This document shows positions 51,595-60,356 of a stretch of 64,000 nt of DNA, piece after piece. The notes below the pieces were generated by a model that was given only the letters and a program-made list of their open reading frames with translations, was not told where the DNA came from and ran no database searches. This DNA is from Vibrio quintilis (GTDB taxonomy: Bacteria > Pseudomonadota > Gammaproteobacteria > Enterobacterales > Vibrionaceae). The DNA is taken from the NCBI RefSeq assembly GCF_024529975.1, contig NZ_AP024898.1, forward strand, positions 930,001 to 994,000, written 5' to 3'. The first letter of the stretch is position 1. Every line of letters begins with the position of its first letter. A program made the translations under genes and the position numbers.

Positions 51595-52587
51595 TTAAAA
51601 AACTTCTGAATTGGTTTTCAACTCATTAAGTAAATCATCGACAGTTGTATAAGCAACAGCTGTATAAGTATCAGCAGCACCATAATAAACAGCAATGCGA
51701 CCTGTTTCAGCATCAGCCAAGGTTGCACATGGGAATGCTACATTAGGGACAAAACCAATTGTTTCATAAGATTTTTCAGGAGTGAGAATGTAATCTCTTG
51801 TTCGATATTTCACTTTCCACGGCTCATCAATATCAAGTAATGCCGCACCAAAGCTATACACAAAACCATTACATGTACCGGAGACACCATGATAAATCAT
51901 CAACCATCCTTCAGATGTTTCAATTGGGATAGGTCCCGCACCAATTTTTGTTCCTTGCCACCAACCGGTACCACCTTTCCCCATAACATGCCTGTGCTTA
52001 CCCCAATATTCCATATCATTAGAATGGCTCAGAAAGATATCACCAAAAGGTGTATGCCCTGAATCTGATGGACGATTCAACATAACAAACTGCCCATTAA
52101 TTTTACGAGGGAAAAGAACACCATTTCGGTTAAACGGAACACATGCATTTTCAAGACGGGTAAATGTCTTGAAATCGGTTGTCATACCGACTCCTAATGT
52201 TGCACCGTGATCATCGGTACACCAGGTTATATAATAGATACCTTCAATTTTTACAACACGAGGATCATAAGCATAAGACGGTTGATGACTGTTGCCATCC
52301 TTATCTTTCCATTGAATAGCTTCCTGTTCAAAATCCCAGTTTAACCCATCATTTGAACGTCCAACATGCAGGTGAGGTCGGCCATTTTTGTAATCACAGC
52401 GAAACACACCGATAAATCCATCACCAGATGGTACAACAGCAGAATTATAAACACGTGCTGCTGCAGGGAACGGATTCCAGTCAATAACAGGGTTTGCAGA
52501 GTGTCGCCACATTACACCATCTTCACCAGCCGGACGCTCTTGCCACGGCATATTCGGAACAGCTTCACCAATAATTTTTACAGACAT
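51595..52587 (-). CDS. GH130 beta-1,4-mannooligosaccharide phosphorylase
   Basis: This 330-residue cytoplasmic enzyme removes mannose as mannose-1-phosphate from mannooligosaccharides. It resembles GH130 subfamily 2 (RaMP2-type): VYNSAVVPSGDGFIGVFRCD, the catalytic Asp108 in SYAYDPRVV, GVLFPRKINGQFVMLNRPSD and GAGPIPIETSEGWL. It precedes the GH130_1 gene and follows the phosphomannomutase on the same strand. The two phosphorylases together consume long and short mannan fragments. Confidence 0.88.
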   Translation of the reverse strand: MSVKIIGEAVPNMPWQERPAGEDGVMWRHSANPVIDWNPFPAAARVYNSAVVPSGDGFIGVFRCDYKNGRPHLHVGRSNDGLNWDFEQEAIQWKDKDGNSHQPSYAYDPRVVKIEGIYYITWCTDDHGATLGVGMTTDFKTFTRLENACVPFNRNGVLFPRKINGQFVMLNRPSDSGHTPFGDIFLSHSNDMEYWGKHRHVMGKGGTGWWQGTKIGAGPIPIETSEGWLMIYHGVSGTCNGFVYSFGAALLDIDEPWKVKYRTRDYILTPEKSYETIGFVPNVAFPCATLADAETGRIAVYYGAADTYTAVAYTTVDDLLNELKTNSEVF

Positions 52588-52631
52588 TTTGTACTCCAGA
52601 TTACTCTCTAAAATCTATAAAGAATTCGACG

Positions 52632-53996
52632 CTACTCTTCCAACAACGCCAAAATTTGTTTTGTTTTCACTTCTACCAGTTCAGGATTACCACGAGATTC
52701 AACATTCAACCGAACGACAGGCTCTGTGTTTGATGAACGTAAGTTAAACCTCCAATCCCCAAATTCCATGCTTATTCCATCCGTCTTATCGGTAATAACA
52801 GCACTGTCGCTAAACACATCTAACACTCTCTGCACAGCGCTCTTTGCGTCACTAACATGACGATTTATTTCACCTGAGATTGGATAACTGTTCTGTGCCT
52901 TTTCAACAAACTGAGAAAGACTTTGCCCCTGTTCAGAAACCAACTCCGCAATAAGTAACCAAGGCAACATACCTGAATCACAATACGCGAAATCACGGAA
53001 ATAATGATGTGCAGACATTTCTCCGCCGTAAACAGCATCTTCCTGACGCATACGTTCTTTAATAAATGCATGTCCGGTTTTTGACTGAACGGCAATACCA
53101 CCGGCTTTAGTAACAACATCGATGGTATTCCAGGTTAGTCTGGGATCATGAATAATCTTTGTTTTTGGCTCTTTGTTAAGGAAAGCCTGAGCTAACATGC
53201 CAACAATATAATAGCCTTCGATAAACTGCCCATTCTCATCAAATAAGAAACAACGATCGACATCTCCATCCCAAGCCACACCGAAATCGGCCTTGTGTTC
53301 AATCACGGCATCAATAGTCGCCTGTCGATTTTCCGGCAATAGAGGGTTTGGAATCCCATTAGGGAAATTACCATCCGGATTATGGTTTATTTTAATAAAT
53401 TCAAAAGGTAAATAAGCCTCAAGATTATCCAACATATGCCCCGCTGCCCCATTCCCGGCATTCACCACAATGCGTAATGGACGAAGCACATCCCTATTAA
53501 GGTATCCCAATAAATGCTGAGTATACTCGCCACAAATATCGTAACGTTGCGATTTGCTCTCATACAAAACAATATCTTCTGATTGAGTATAATCCTGAGT
53601 TGCGACCAAATGTTTAATCTCATCAAGTCCGGAATCTCCACTAATCGGTTTAGACTGTTCCCGAATTAATTTCATTCCGTTATACTCTTTCGGATTATGG
53701 CTGGCTGTCACCATAATCCCACCATCTAACTTTAGATGACTGGTTGCAAAATAAACCTCTTCAGTCCCGACCAAACCTAAGTCCAGCACCTCAGCACCGC
53801 CATCAATTAAACCTTTTTGTAATGCATTTGCTAAAGACTCACTACTTAATCGAATATCGTAGCCAACAGCAACTTTCTTTGCTTTCAGATAATCTGAATA
53901 ACCACGACCAATACGATAAGCAATTTCTTCGTTAAGCTCTTCAGGTAATCGTCCTCTAATATCATAAGCTTTAAAAGCCCGAACTAAACTTCCCAT
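52632..53996 (-). CDS. Phosphomannomutase / phosphoglucomutase
   Basis: This enzyme converts mannose-1-phosphate, the product of the GH130 phosphorylases, to mannose-6-phosphate. The phosphoserine loop is [13 protein letters not shown], the metal loop is [11 protein letters not shown], the sugar-binding loop is [10 protein letters not shown], and the phosphate-binding loop is [15 protein letters not shown] use ATG at 53996 because GGAGG lies five bases upstream; 454 residues is normal for this family. Vibrios usually also have a copy for surface polysaccharide; this one is dedicated to mannan use by context and by its operator. Confidence 0.93.
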   Translation of the reverse strand: MGSLVRAFKAYDIRGRLPEELNEEIAYRIGRGYSDYLKAKKVAVGYDIRLSSESLANALQKGLIDGGAEVLDLGLVGTEEVYFATSHLKLDGGIMVTASHNPKEYNGMKLIREQSKPISGDSGLDEIKHLVATQDYTQSEDIVLYESKSQRYDICGEYTQHLLGYLNRDVLRPLRIVVNAGNGAAGHMLDNLEAYLPFEFIKINHNPDGNFPNGIPNPLLPENRQATIDAVIEHKADFGVAWDGDVDRCFLFDENGQFIEGYYIVGMLAQAFLNKEPKTKIIHDPRLTWNTIDVVTKAGGIAVQSKTGHAFIKERMRQEDAVYGGEMSAHHYFRDFAYCDSGMLPWLLIAELVSEQGQSLSQFVEKAQNSYPISGEINRHVSDAKSAVQRVLDVFSDSAVITDKTDGISMEFGDWRFNLRSSNTEPVVRLNVESRGNPELVEVKTKQILALLEE

Positions 53997-54010
53997 ACTC
54001 TCCTCCAAAA

Positions 54011-54024
54011 TCGTAACGTTACCA
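54011..54024. promoter_or_regulatory. LacI-type operator before phosphomannomutase
   Basis: TCGTAACGTTACCA matches the motif at 13 of 14 positions and lies 15 bases before the start codon, where bound repressor would block initiation or early elongation. Confidence 0.78.
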
Positions 54025-54107
54025 TTTTTATTTTTTTAAAGGACACTTTCAAGATTATCTTAATAATTTAAGTAATAAGTGTGATGCAGATTGACTTTTA
54101 GTTTGAG

Positions 54108-54137
54108 AAAAAAGCCAGATTAAAAATCTGACTTTTA
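54108..54137 (-). terminator. Terminator after the LacI regulator
   Basis: AAAAGCCAGAT and ATCTGACTTTT (one C-A mismatch) form an A/T-flanked stem just beyond the LacI stop at 54141, separating it from the phosphomannomutase gene. Confidence 0.65.
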
Positions 54138-54140
54138 GAA

Positions 54141-55145
54141 TTATCGGGGATACAAAGTGGTTTTTTCTACATACCTTAATTCTTTAGGGTCTGCCCCTTC
54201 AACACATTTAACAATGTAACGAGAAAGCATTTTACCAACACTATGAAAATCTTGCCGCAAACCCGAAATAGGAGGCATGAAAAAACTTGGTAAATCACAA
54301 GTTTCAACAGCAATTAATTCAATATCCTTACCTATTTGCTTACCAGCATCCTGAATACCGGCAATCATACCACAAGCACTAATTTCAGAACCGCAGATAA
54401 TACCATCTGGTGCATCATCATTTTCCATAAGCTTTTTAGTATATTCCCGATAATTATCAACATCAGTATCAAAAATAATATCTTTCTCTTTGGAAAACGA
54501 CATCCCATATTCCATAGAAGCTCGTTTAACACCATAATACTTGTGCCAGGCGTAAGTATATCTTTGAGAAGAACTTAGTAACCGTATATGCTTACAGCCT
54601 TTCTCATAAAGATAAGATGCAGCCCGATAACCGATATCATAGTTATCTATATCAACGTAAGCATGCTCAACACTCATTTCCGTTTGGCCAAAAGTAACAA
54701 ATGGAATATTCTGCTCATGAAGATAAGTGACCCTTTCATCCTGAGTTTGAGTCAGGTTGAAAATAATCCCACCAGCAAGATTATTCTCCACGGCATATTT
54801 CACAGGCACCAGAGGCTCCTGCCCCGGTTCAAGAGGTAATACGGTAAGATGAAAAGGTGTTCCTTTCAGTCCTGCAGTTAAACCTGCAATTAAAGACAAG
54901 GTACCTACATCACCAACAATATCGCCAGGCTTAGTCACCGGTAATATTGCACAAATATTGTAATTAATTCCGGTCCTTAAGCCCAAACCAGAAAGGTTAG
55001 GTCTGTAGCCAAGTTTTTCCGCTGCCGCTTTTACCTTGTCTTTTGTAGGCTGTTTTACATCATCGCCATCTTTAAGTGCACGGGAAACAGTTGTCACTGA
55101 CAATCCAGTATATTCAGCTATAGTTTTTAAGGTAGCTTTTGACAT
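54141..55145 (-). CDS. LacI family repressor of the mannan regulon
   Basis: This 334-residue regulator has the LacI helix-turn-helix in TLKTIAEYTGLSVTTVSRAL, the hinge AAEKLGYRPNLSGLGL and a sugar-binding effector domain. I use ATG 55145; the upstream 32 residues of the longer frame read through the promoter region. An operator copy at 55167 lies in front of its own start, which suggests autoregulation. As the only LacI gene in the block, it is the best candidate to bind the TCGTAACGTTACGA sites; the inducer is perhaps a mannooligosaccharide. Confidence 0.88.
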   Translation of the reverse strand: MSKATLKTIAEYTGLSVTTVSRALKDGDDVKQPTKDKVKAAAEKLGYRPNLSGLGLRTGINYNICAILPVTKPGDIVGDVGTLSLIAGLTAGLKGTPFHLTVLPLEPGQEPLVPVKYAVENNLAGGIIFNLTQTQDERVTYLHEQNIPFVTFGQTEMSVEHAYVDIDNYDIGYRAASYLYEKGCKHIRLLSSSQRYTYAWHKYYGVKRASMEYGMSFSKEKDIIFDTDVDNYREYTKKLMENDDAPDGIICGSEISACGMIAGIQDAGKQIGKDIELIAVETCDLPSFFMPPISGLRQDFHSVGKMLSRYIVKCVEGADPKELRYVEKTTLYPR

Positions 55146-55166
55146 ATTTTTTATTAATGCACCAAT

Positions 55167-55180
55167 TCGTAACGTTAAGA
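55167..55180. promoter_or_regulatory. LacI-type operator before the LacI gene (autoregulation)
   Basis: TCGTAACGTTAAGA matches the motif at 13 of 14 positions and lies 22 bases before the regulator start. Confidence 0.75.
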
Positions 55181-55241
55181 AATTTTCGCATTGATATCGA
55201 ACAGACTCAAGTACAAGACAGATAAATTTTAAGTACATCAA

Positions 55242-55270
55242 AAAAAACAGGCAGTTAATGCCTGTTTTTT
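55242..55270 (-). terminator. Terminator after the ABC ATPase gene
   Basis: AAAAAACAGGCA and TGCCTGTTTTTT form a perfect A/T-flanked stem around GTTA, just after the ATPase stop at 55292. It ends the operon that begins at 60079. Confidence 0.9.
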
Positions 55271-55291
55271 ACAATTTCCAATACTATTTTC

Positions 55292-56374
55292 TTAAATTCT
55301 CTCTTCAGTCGCAGCACAAAAGATTGATACGTTTTGTAAATTAAAATGAAGATCGAGTTCATCTCCATTATTAATATTCAGGTTTGCATCTAACTTAGCA
55401 CGCAGTGACTGACCATGCATGTTGAACTCTGCAAGTGTTTCTGCGCCCGTCATTTCAAAAGCATTTACTGGTAACTTAAGCTGAAAATGACTGTTTAAGG
55501 GAGACTGAGTTACATGTTCCGGACGAATACCAAAAAGTACTTTTCGATCATTAACCGGCTGAGACATGAATTCATAATCTTTAACTGGTATCCATATGTC
55601 ATTTACCAATACTCCCCAAGTATCTTCATTTTTATAAAGCATACCTTTTAGTAAATTAATTTGTGGTGCCCCTACAAATTTAGCGACAAACACATTCGAT
55701 GGCTGATTATAAATTTCATAAGGAGTCCCAATTTGCTGTGGAATACCTTTATTCAGTAACACTATTTTAGTCGCTAATGTCATCGCTTCTATTTGATCAT
55801 GGGTCACATAAATAATCGTTGAATCCAGGCTGGCATGAAGCTTCTTCAACTCTAATCGCATTTCCCCGCGCAATTTCGCATCAAGGTTAGACAATGGTTC
55901 ATCAAATAAAAAGACTTTAGGTTGGCGCATAAGAGCACGTCCGATAGCGACACGCTGACGCTGACCACCAGATAATTGTGCGGGGGTACGATCAAGAAGG
56001 TGCCCTATCTGCAACATATCTGCGACTTCTTTGACTCTTTTCTCGATTTGTTCAGTTGGCTTTTTGTTAATCTTCATACCAAAGCCGATATTTTCACTTA
56101 CCGTCATATGTGGAAAAAGCGCATATGATTGGAATACCATCGCAATATCACGATCTTTAGGGTCAGCTAGTGTTACATCCTTCCCACCAATAATAATCTC
56201 TCCGGATGTTACATCCTCCAACCCGGCAATCAAGCGTAACAATGTTGATTTACCACAACCAGAAGGACCGAGTAGTACAGTGAAACCACCAGCTTCCATT
56301 TTCAAGTCAATGTCATTTAGGATGACAGTTTTACCAAAAGATTTATTCAGTTGTTTTACTTCTACAGCATGCAT
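55292..56374 (-). CDS. ABC transporter ATPase, MalK/MsmK type
   Basis: This 360-residue ATPase powers oligosaccharide import. Walker A is GPSGCGKST, the signature is LSGGQRQR, Walker B is VFLFDEPLSNLD, and the H-loop is YVTHDQIEA. A C-terminal TOBE/regulatory domain contains FGIRPEHVT. It lies downstream of the epimerase and permeases on the same strand and probably also serves the binding protein at 19713. Confidence 0.93.
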   Translation of the reverse strand: MHAVEVKQLNKSFGKTVILNDIDLKMEAGGFTVLLGPSGCGKSTLLRLIAGLEDVTSGEIIIGGKDVTLADPKDRDIAMVFQSYALFPHMTVSENIGFGMKINKKPTEQIEKRVKEVADMLQIGHLLDRTPAQLSGGQRQRVAIGRALMRQPKVFLFDEPLSNLDAKLRGEMRLELKKLHASLDSTIIYVTHDQIEAMTLATKIVLLNKGIPQQIGTPYEIYNQPSNVFVAKFVGAPQINLLKGMLYKNEDTWGVLVNDIWIPVKDYEFMSQPVNDRKVLFGIRPEHVTQSPLNSHFQLKLPVNAFEMTGAETLAEFNMHGQSLRAKLDANLNINNGDELDLHFNLQNVSIFCAATEERI

Positions 56375-56389
56375 TTTGTCACCCTCTAT

Positions 56390-57616
56390 TTATACTGTCA
56401 CAGCGCTCTTTTTTACTGAGCCTTCTAAAAGTGTAATCCGTTTAATCATTTCCAAACAAGCTCGTCCATTATGGTATGGACATTTCCATGGCTCGACTTT
56501 AGGTGTCTTTTTATATGGTTTTCCTTTACGATTAACTTTCCAGTACCACTCACCATTAACAGTATCTTTCAACTGCTGTTGAATAAGTTTCCAACAATCC
56601 ATAGCATTATTCATAAAAGCTAAGTTTTGGTGTTTTTGATATGCATTGAAAAAACCCACCATGGCTTCAGCCTGCACCCACCAAATTCGGTCAGAATCTA
56701 AAAGGTGCCCTTCTCTCAATTCATTAAAAACTGCCCCATCCCTGTCAATCCCTTCCTGACTGGTTACTTTTGCCATTTCATAACTTTGTTCAAACAACTG
56801 TTCAGACAAATTAGGATCATTAAGTTCTTTAGCTGCTTCATCCATTAACCAGGTACCTTCAATATCATGACCATAAGAAACATCACGAGAAACACACTGC
56901 CAATCCCGGGTAAAAAACAGACCGTAATGCAATTTACTATCAATCACTTTTTCAGACATTAACTGACTTAAAGCAGATAATTTTCTTTCTAATTTTGGAT
57001 CTTTAGTCACTCTGTATAAAACAGTATATGCTTCAAGAACATGCAAATGCGTATTCATTGATTTTTCCGCCAATACACCTTCTGCAGTGTCACACACTAA
57101 TTGGTTTTCTATCGGGTTCCAGGCTTGATCAAATGCTTCTCTGTAACCTCCGTAAGCAACATCAAAAGCATGAGTTTCAATTAACTCAAATAACGACATC
57201 GCGACCCGGACAGCCTCTTTATTTCCGCTTGCCAGGTAAAATTCACTTAAAGCATAAATAGCAAACCCTTGATTATATACATGCTTCTGCGAATCCGTAA
57301 CGTTACCATTTTTATCCAACATCAAATAAACACCGCCATATTTAGTATCTATCGCTTTATCAAACATGAAACGATAACAATGCTCGGCAGCCTGTAAGTA
57401 GCGCTTATCTCCCAGAACACGATAAGCGGCAGAAAATGTCCACAGAATTCTCGAATGTAGAAGTACTGATTTATCGTGTTCTGGATCAATATTTCCGACA
57501 AAATCTGCAAAACAGTAAAATCCACCTAAGTTTGTATCTTGAAATTTAAGCCAAAATTCAAGAATACTTTCCGCTTCTTCTGTAATTTGTTTTTTTAATT
57601 CATTTAACTCTAACAT
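56390..57616 (-). CDS. Mannobiose / cellobiose 2-epimerase (AGE family)
   Basis: This 408-residue cytoplasmic enzyme converts mannobiose to mannosyl-glucose by epimerising C2 of the reducing end, the substrate of the GH130_1 phosphorylase. The alpha/alpha-barrel motifs include RILWTFSAAYRVLG, AEKSMNTHLHVLEAY, the catalytic-His segments SYGHDIEGTWL and PYHNGRACLE, and WWVQAEAMVGF. Presence beside both GH130 genes matches the known epimerase-MGP pathway of Bacteroides. An operator-like sequence lies inside the gene at 57295. Confidence 0.9.
   Translation of the reverse strand: MLELNELKKQITEEAESILEFWLKFQDTNLGGFYCFADFVGNIDPEHDKSVLLHSRILWTFSAAYRVLGDKRYLQAAEHCYRFMFDKAIDTKYGGVYLMLDKNGNVTDSQKHVYNQGFAIYALSEFYLASGNKEAVRVAMSLFELIETHAFDVAYGGYREAFDQAWNPIENQLVCDTAEGVLAEKSMNTHLHVLEAYTVLYRVTKDPKLERKLSALSQLMSEKVIDSKLHYGLFFTRDWQCVSRDVSYGHDIEGTWLMDEAAKELNDPNLSEQLFEQSYEMAKVTSQEGIDRDGAVFNELREGHLLDSDRIWWVQAEAMVGFFNAYQKHQNLAFMNNAMDCWKLIQQQLKDTVNGEWYWKVNRKGKPYKKTPKVEPWKCPYHNGRACLEMIKRITLLEGSVKKSAVTV
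57295..57308. promoter_or_regulatory. Operator-like palindrome inside the epimerase gene
   Basis: CCGTAACGTTACCA matches the mannan operator at 12 of 14 positions and continues into ATTTTTAT like the copy at 54011. It lies about 310 bases into the epimerase coding sequence, in codons for GNVT. Confidence 0.35.
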
Positions 57617-57644
57617 ACTGTTTTCTCTTAATTTGAATTACAAT

Positions 57645-58259
57645 TCACAGCATACCGACATGAAGTTTCAATTCATCTTTTTTCAGCCAAAGTAATCCAA
57701 CTGTACTAAACAGTACTGGTGAGATGCTGAAAAATATAGCGATAACCGGAGAGAGTAAAACCAATAGCATACATACGATTAAAGTAATTAGTGACGCCGA
57801 TAAAATCCACTTATCTTCTATCAGTAATACCAACGCATTTTTAAGATTATCTTTCACACTATTTGTGTCATAAATACTCATTTGAATCAAAGCGCAAAAG
57901 ACAACAACAAAGGCAAGAATAATCAGAGGAATACAACACAATACAACCACAACAAACTTATCATTCAAATGCAATACCCCCCATCGGACATACCACAAAA
58001 GAGAAAAAGCAGGCAGCAATACCAACCACCCGGTCTTATTGCATCGGATAAATTCCTGAATGTATACAGACCACATTTCTTTTATCGTCACTCTTGCGGT
58101 TCCATTCAAGTAACGACGAATCATCAAACACACCATAACCGTCGCTGGTAATATGCCAAATATACCGCATCCAAGGATAGAAAAGACCAGCCAGGTAATA
58201 TTCAACCAAGCTAAACGAGTAATCCAGTGACAAGCTGTAATAAGTGGTGAAACCTCCAT
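57645..58259 (-). CDS. DUF624 (YesL-like) membrane protein
   Basis: This 204-residue inner-membrane protein has five or six hydrophobic segments. WITRLAWLNITWLVFSILG is the typical first segment of YesL proteins, and PATVMVCLMIRRYLNG is the following conserved loop. YesL-like genes commonly accompany MalFG-type permeases of polysaccharide importers, mainly in Firmicutes; the function is unknown. Here it starts eight bases after the permease stop, between permeases and epimerase, so it is part of the operon. Confidence 0.72.
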   Translation of the reverse strand: MEVSPLITACHWITRLAWLNITWLVFSILGCGIFGILPATVMVCLMIRRYLNGTARVTIKEMWSVYIQEFIRCNKTGWLVLLPAFSLLWYVRWGVLHLNDKFVVVVLCCIPLIILAFVVVFCALIQMSIYDTNSVKDNLKNALVLLIEDKWILSASLITLIVCMLLVLLSPVIAIFFSISPVLFSTVGLLWLKKDELKLHVGML

Positions 58260-58266
58260 ATATCTA

Positions 58267-59205
58267 TTACCCTTTTACTGCGCCGTTTGTAACACCAGCA
58301 TAAATTTGCTTCTGCAGCGCAAGGAAAATCACAATTGATGGTACAAGAATAATGACAATCCCAGCCGAAATAGTGGTCCATTCCGTTCCGAATACAGAAG
58401 TAAACTTATACAACGCGGTAGAAACCGTTACTTGAGATGAATCAGGCAGATATAACAGCGGAAAATAAAAATCATTATAAATAAAGATAGTCCGAAGGAT
58501 GATAATCGTTGCAATAGCCGGTTTTAGTAATGGTAAAATAATTTTTCTATAAATAAGAAAATATGAAGCACCTTCCATTTTTGCAGCTTCATCCAACTCA
58601 ATAGGAATACCTTTCATAAACTGAAGAAACACATAAATCATCACAACGTCAGCACCAATATACAAAAGGACAACAGATGCTTTATTGTTAATCAATCCAA
58701 GAGTTTTAATAACTTCAAATGTCGCAACTTGAGTTGTAACGGCAGGAATAACCATTGCCACAACATAAGCTAGTAATATCAGCTTTTTCCCTCGGAATTC
58801 AAATCGGGATAAAACATACGCGACTTGCGTACCAAATACGATAGTGAAAAACAAAGACACTAATAATATTGTTCCGGTATTTAAGAACGCTAGCCCTAAA
58901 TCACCATCAGTAAACACTTTAATATAGTTACTAAAGTTAAAAAATGTATCAGGTAATCCAACTTTACTCGTGTTGTAATATTCATCCAACGTTTTAAATG
59001 AGGCCATCAAAACTGAATACGGAGGAACCAGCACAGCAAGTGAGGCTAAAATCAGCGTCAAATATTTAAATCCAGTCCAGAAAACCCATGAAGGATTAGA
59101 CATATTTTTCTTAAAACGAGCTCTTTTCATTTCTCGTTCAGATCGCTGAACCTTTTGTAACACAAGTTCTTCTTCGTGGGTCATTGCAGTTACTTGCTCA
59201 GACAT
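58267..59205 (-). CDS. Carbohydrate ABC permease, MalG type
   Basis: This 312-residue inner-membrane permease has six predicted segments and the EAA loop IELDEAAKMEGASYFLIYRK with PLLKPAIATI after it. The N-terminal ~50 residues are cytoplasmic. It follows the MalF-type permease by one base and would form a heterodimer with it to import mannooligosaccharides delivered by a periplasmic binding protein. Confidence 0.92.
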   Translation of the reverse strand: MSEQVTAMTHEEELVLQKVQRSEREMKRARFKKNMSNPSWVFWTGFKYLTLILASLAVLVPPYSVLMASFKTLDEYYNTSKVGLPDTFFNFSNYIKVFTDGDLGLAFLNTGTILLVSLFFTIVFGTQVAYVLSRFEFRGKKLILLAYVVAMVIPAVTTQVATFEVIKTLGLINNKASVVLLYIGADVVMIYVFLQFMKGIPIELDEAAKMEGASYFLIYRKIILPLLKPAIATIIILRTIFIYNDFYFPLLYLPDSSQVTVSTALYKFTSVFGTEWTTISAGIVIILVPSIVIFLALQKQIYAGVTNGAVKG

Positions 59206-59206
59206 A

Positions 59207-60079
59207 TTATTTTCCTTCTTTAAACAGCACTTTTTGAAGAATCATAAACAGCACAACGATCATGAGCAGCAAAACAGCCATCGCAGATGCAAGACCAAAA
59301 TCGTTAAAGTTAAACGCTGTTTCTAGCGTCGCCATCACAAATGTTTTTGTACCATTTGCACCTTTCGTAATAATCATTGGTATTTCAAATACAGATAATG
59401 AACCAACAAAGGCCAATAACACCTGTAGTCCAATGACAAGCTTAATCGACGGCAATGTGATAAAACGGAATTGCTGCCACTCAGTAGCCCCTTCAATTTT
59501 TGCCGCTTCATATTGATCCTGAGGAATAGATTGTAATACCCCAAAAAACAGAATCAGGTTAAAACCTAAATATCGCCAGATAGAGGCCGCAACCAGAGCC
59601 CAGTTCACAACGTCCCGGTCCATTAACCAGGGCTTAATCCAGCTTTCCAAACCTATCAGTGTCAGAAAACTATCCAGTGCTCCATCCACCTGGTAGAAAA
59701 TCTGAAACACCATAGAGGCAGCAACAGCATTAAGCACAAATGGTATAAATAACAATGTCTTAAATAAATTCTTCCCTGCAAGCTTAGAATTTACTAAAAC
59801 AGCAAACCACAGTGATAATGACAACTGTATAACAGCCCCGGCAAAATAATAAAGTGTCACCAAAAGTGGATTTAATTGATCTGGTTCTTCCCACAGATAA
59901 GTATAATTTTCCAATCCAATGAAATTTTTTACTGGTGCATAACCATCCCAATCCGTAGCACTCATATAAAATAACTGGCTGGCCGGGTAATAAGAAAAAG
60001 TAAACAGTAGCGTAAGCGGTATCGCTAAAAACATCACGATTATCAGCCTCTGCTGCTGTTTTAACGTCAAGTTAAACAT
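59207..60079 (-). CDS. Carbohydrate ABC permease, MalF type
   Basis: This 290-residue inner-membrane permease has the EAA loop DQYEAAKIEGATEWQQFRF and the motif AVAASMVFQIFYQ of MalF relatives. It is the first gene of an operon of permeases, DUF624 protein, epimerase and ATPase. Upstream lie two operator copies and a CRP-like site. No binding-protein gene is in this operon; the one at 19713 is the likely partner. Confidence 0.92.
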   Translation of the reverse strand: MFNLTLKQQQRLIIVMFLAIPLTLLFTFSYYPASQLFYMSATDWDGYAPVKNFIGLENYTYLWEEPDQLNPLLVTLYYFAGAVIQLSLSLWFAVLVNSKLAGKNLFKTLLFIPFVLNAVAASMVFQIFYQVDGALDSFLTLIGLESWIKPWLMDRDVVNWALVAASIWRYLGFNLILFFGVLQSIPQDQYEAAKIEGATEWQQFRFITLPSIKLVIGLQVLLAFVGSLSVFEIPMIITKGANGTKTFVMATLETAFNFNDFGLASAMAVLLLMIVVLFMILQKVLFKEGK

Positions 60080-60160
60080 ATAAACTCCAAAAAAATATCC
60101 AACCTTTCATCTTTAAAAATATAGAGTAAAGTTGATTCAATTGTTCTCACCGCACACAAA

Positions 60161-60174
60161 TCTTAACGTTACGA
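60161..60174. promoter_or_regulatory. LacI-type operator, proximal to the permease operon
   Basis: TCTTAACGTTACGA matches the 14-base motif at 13 positions and lies 82 bases before the MalF-type permease. Confidence 0.78.
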
Positions 60175-60215
60175 TTTTATCATGGCAATCACATATAGCT
60201 TTCATATGGATGTAA

Positions 60216-60231
60216 TGTGAATCAGATCAAT
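60216..60231. promoter_or_regulatory. CRP-like site before the permease operon
   Basis: TGTGAATCAGATCAAT keeps TGTGA and three bases of the second half-site at the right distance. It lies between the two operators, as does the CRP-like site in the 21-kb divergent region. Confidence 0.4.
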
Positions 60232-60330
60232 AAAGTTCTACTTGCAACCCCATCATTTGTGATCAATACCCAATTAAATAAGTATTAAAAAATGGAACAC
60301 ATGCTGTAGGAATTGTTTGCCCACCAAAAA

Positions 60331-60344
60331 TCGAAACGTTACGG
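60331..60344. promoter_or_regulatory. LacI-type operator, distal copy before the permease operon
   Basis: TCGAAACGTTACGG matches the motif at 12 positions. It is 170 bases from the proximal copy, about 16 helical turns, and sits just after the stop of the AraC gene. Confidence 0.68.
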
Positions 60345-60356
60345 AGTGATTGGTTA

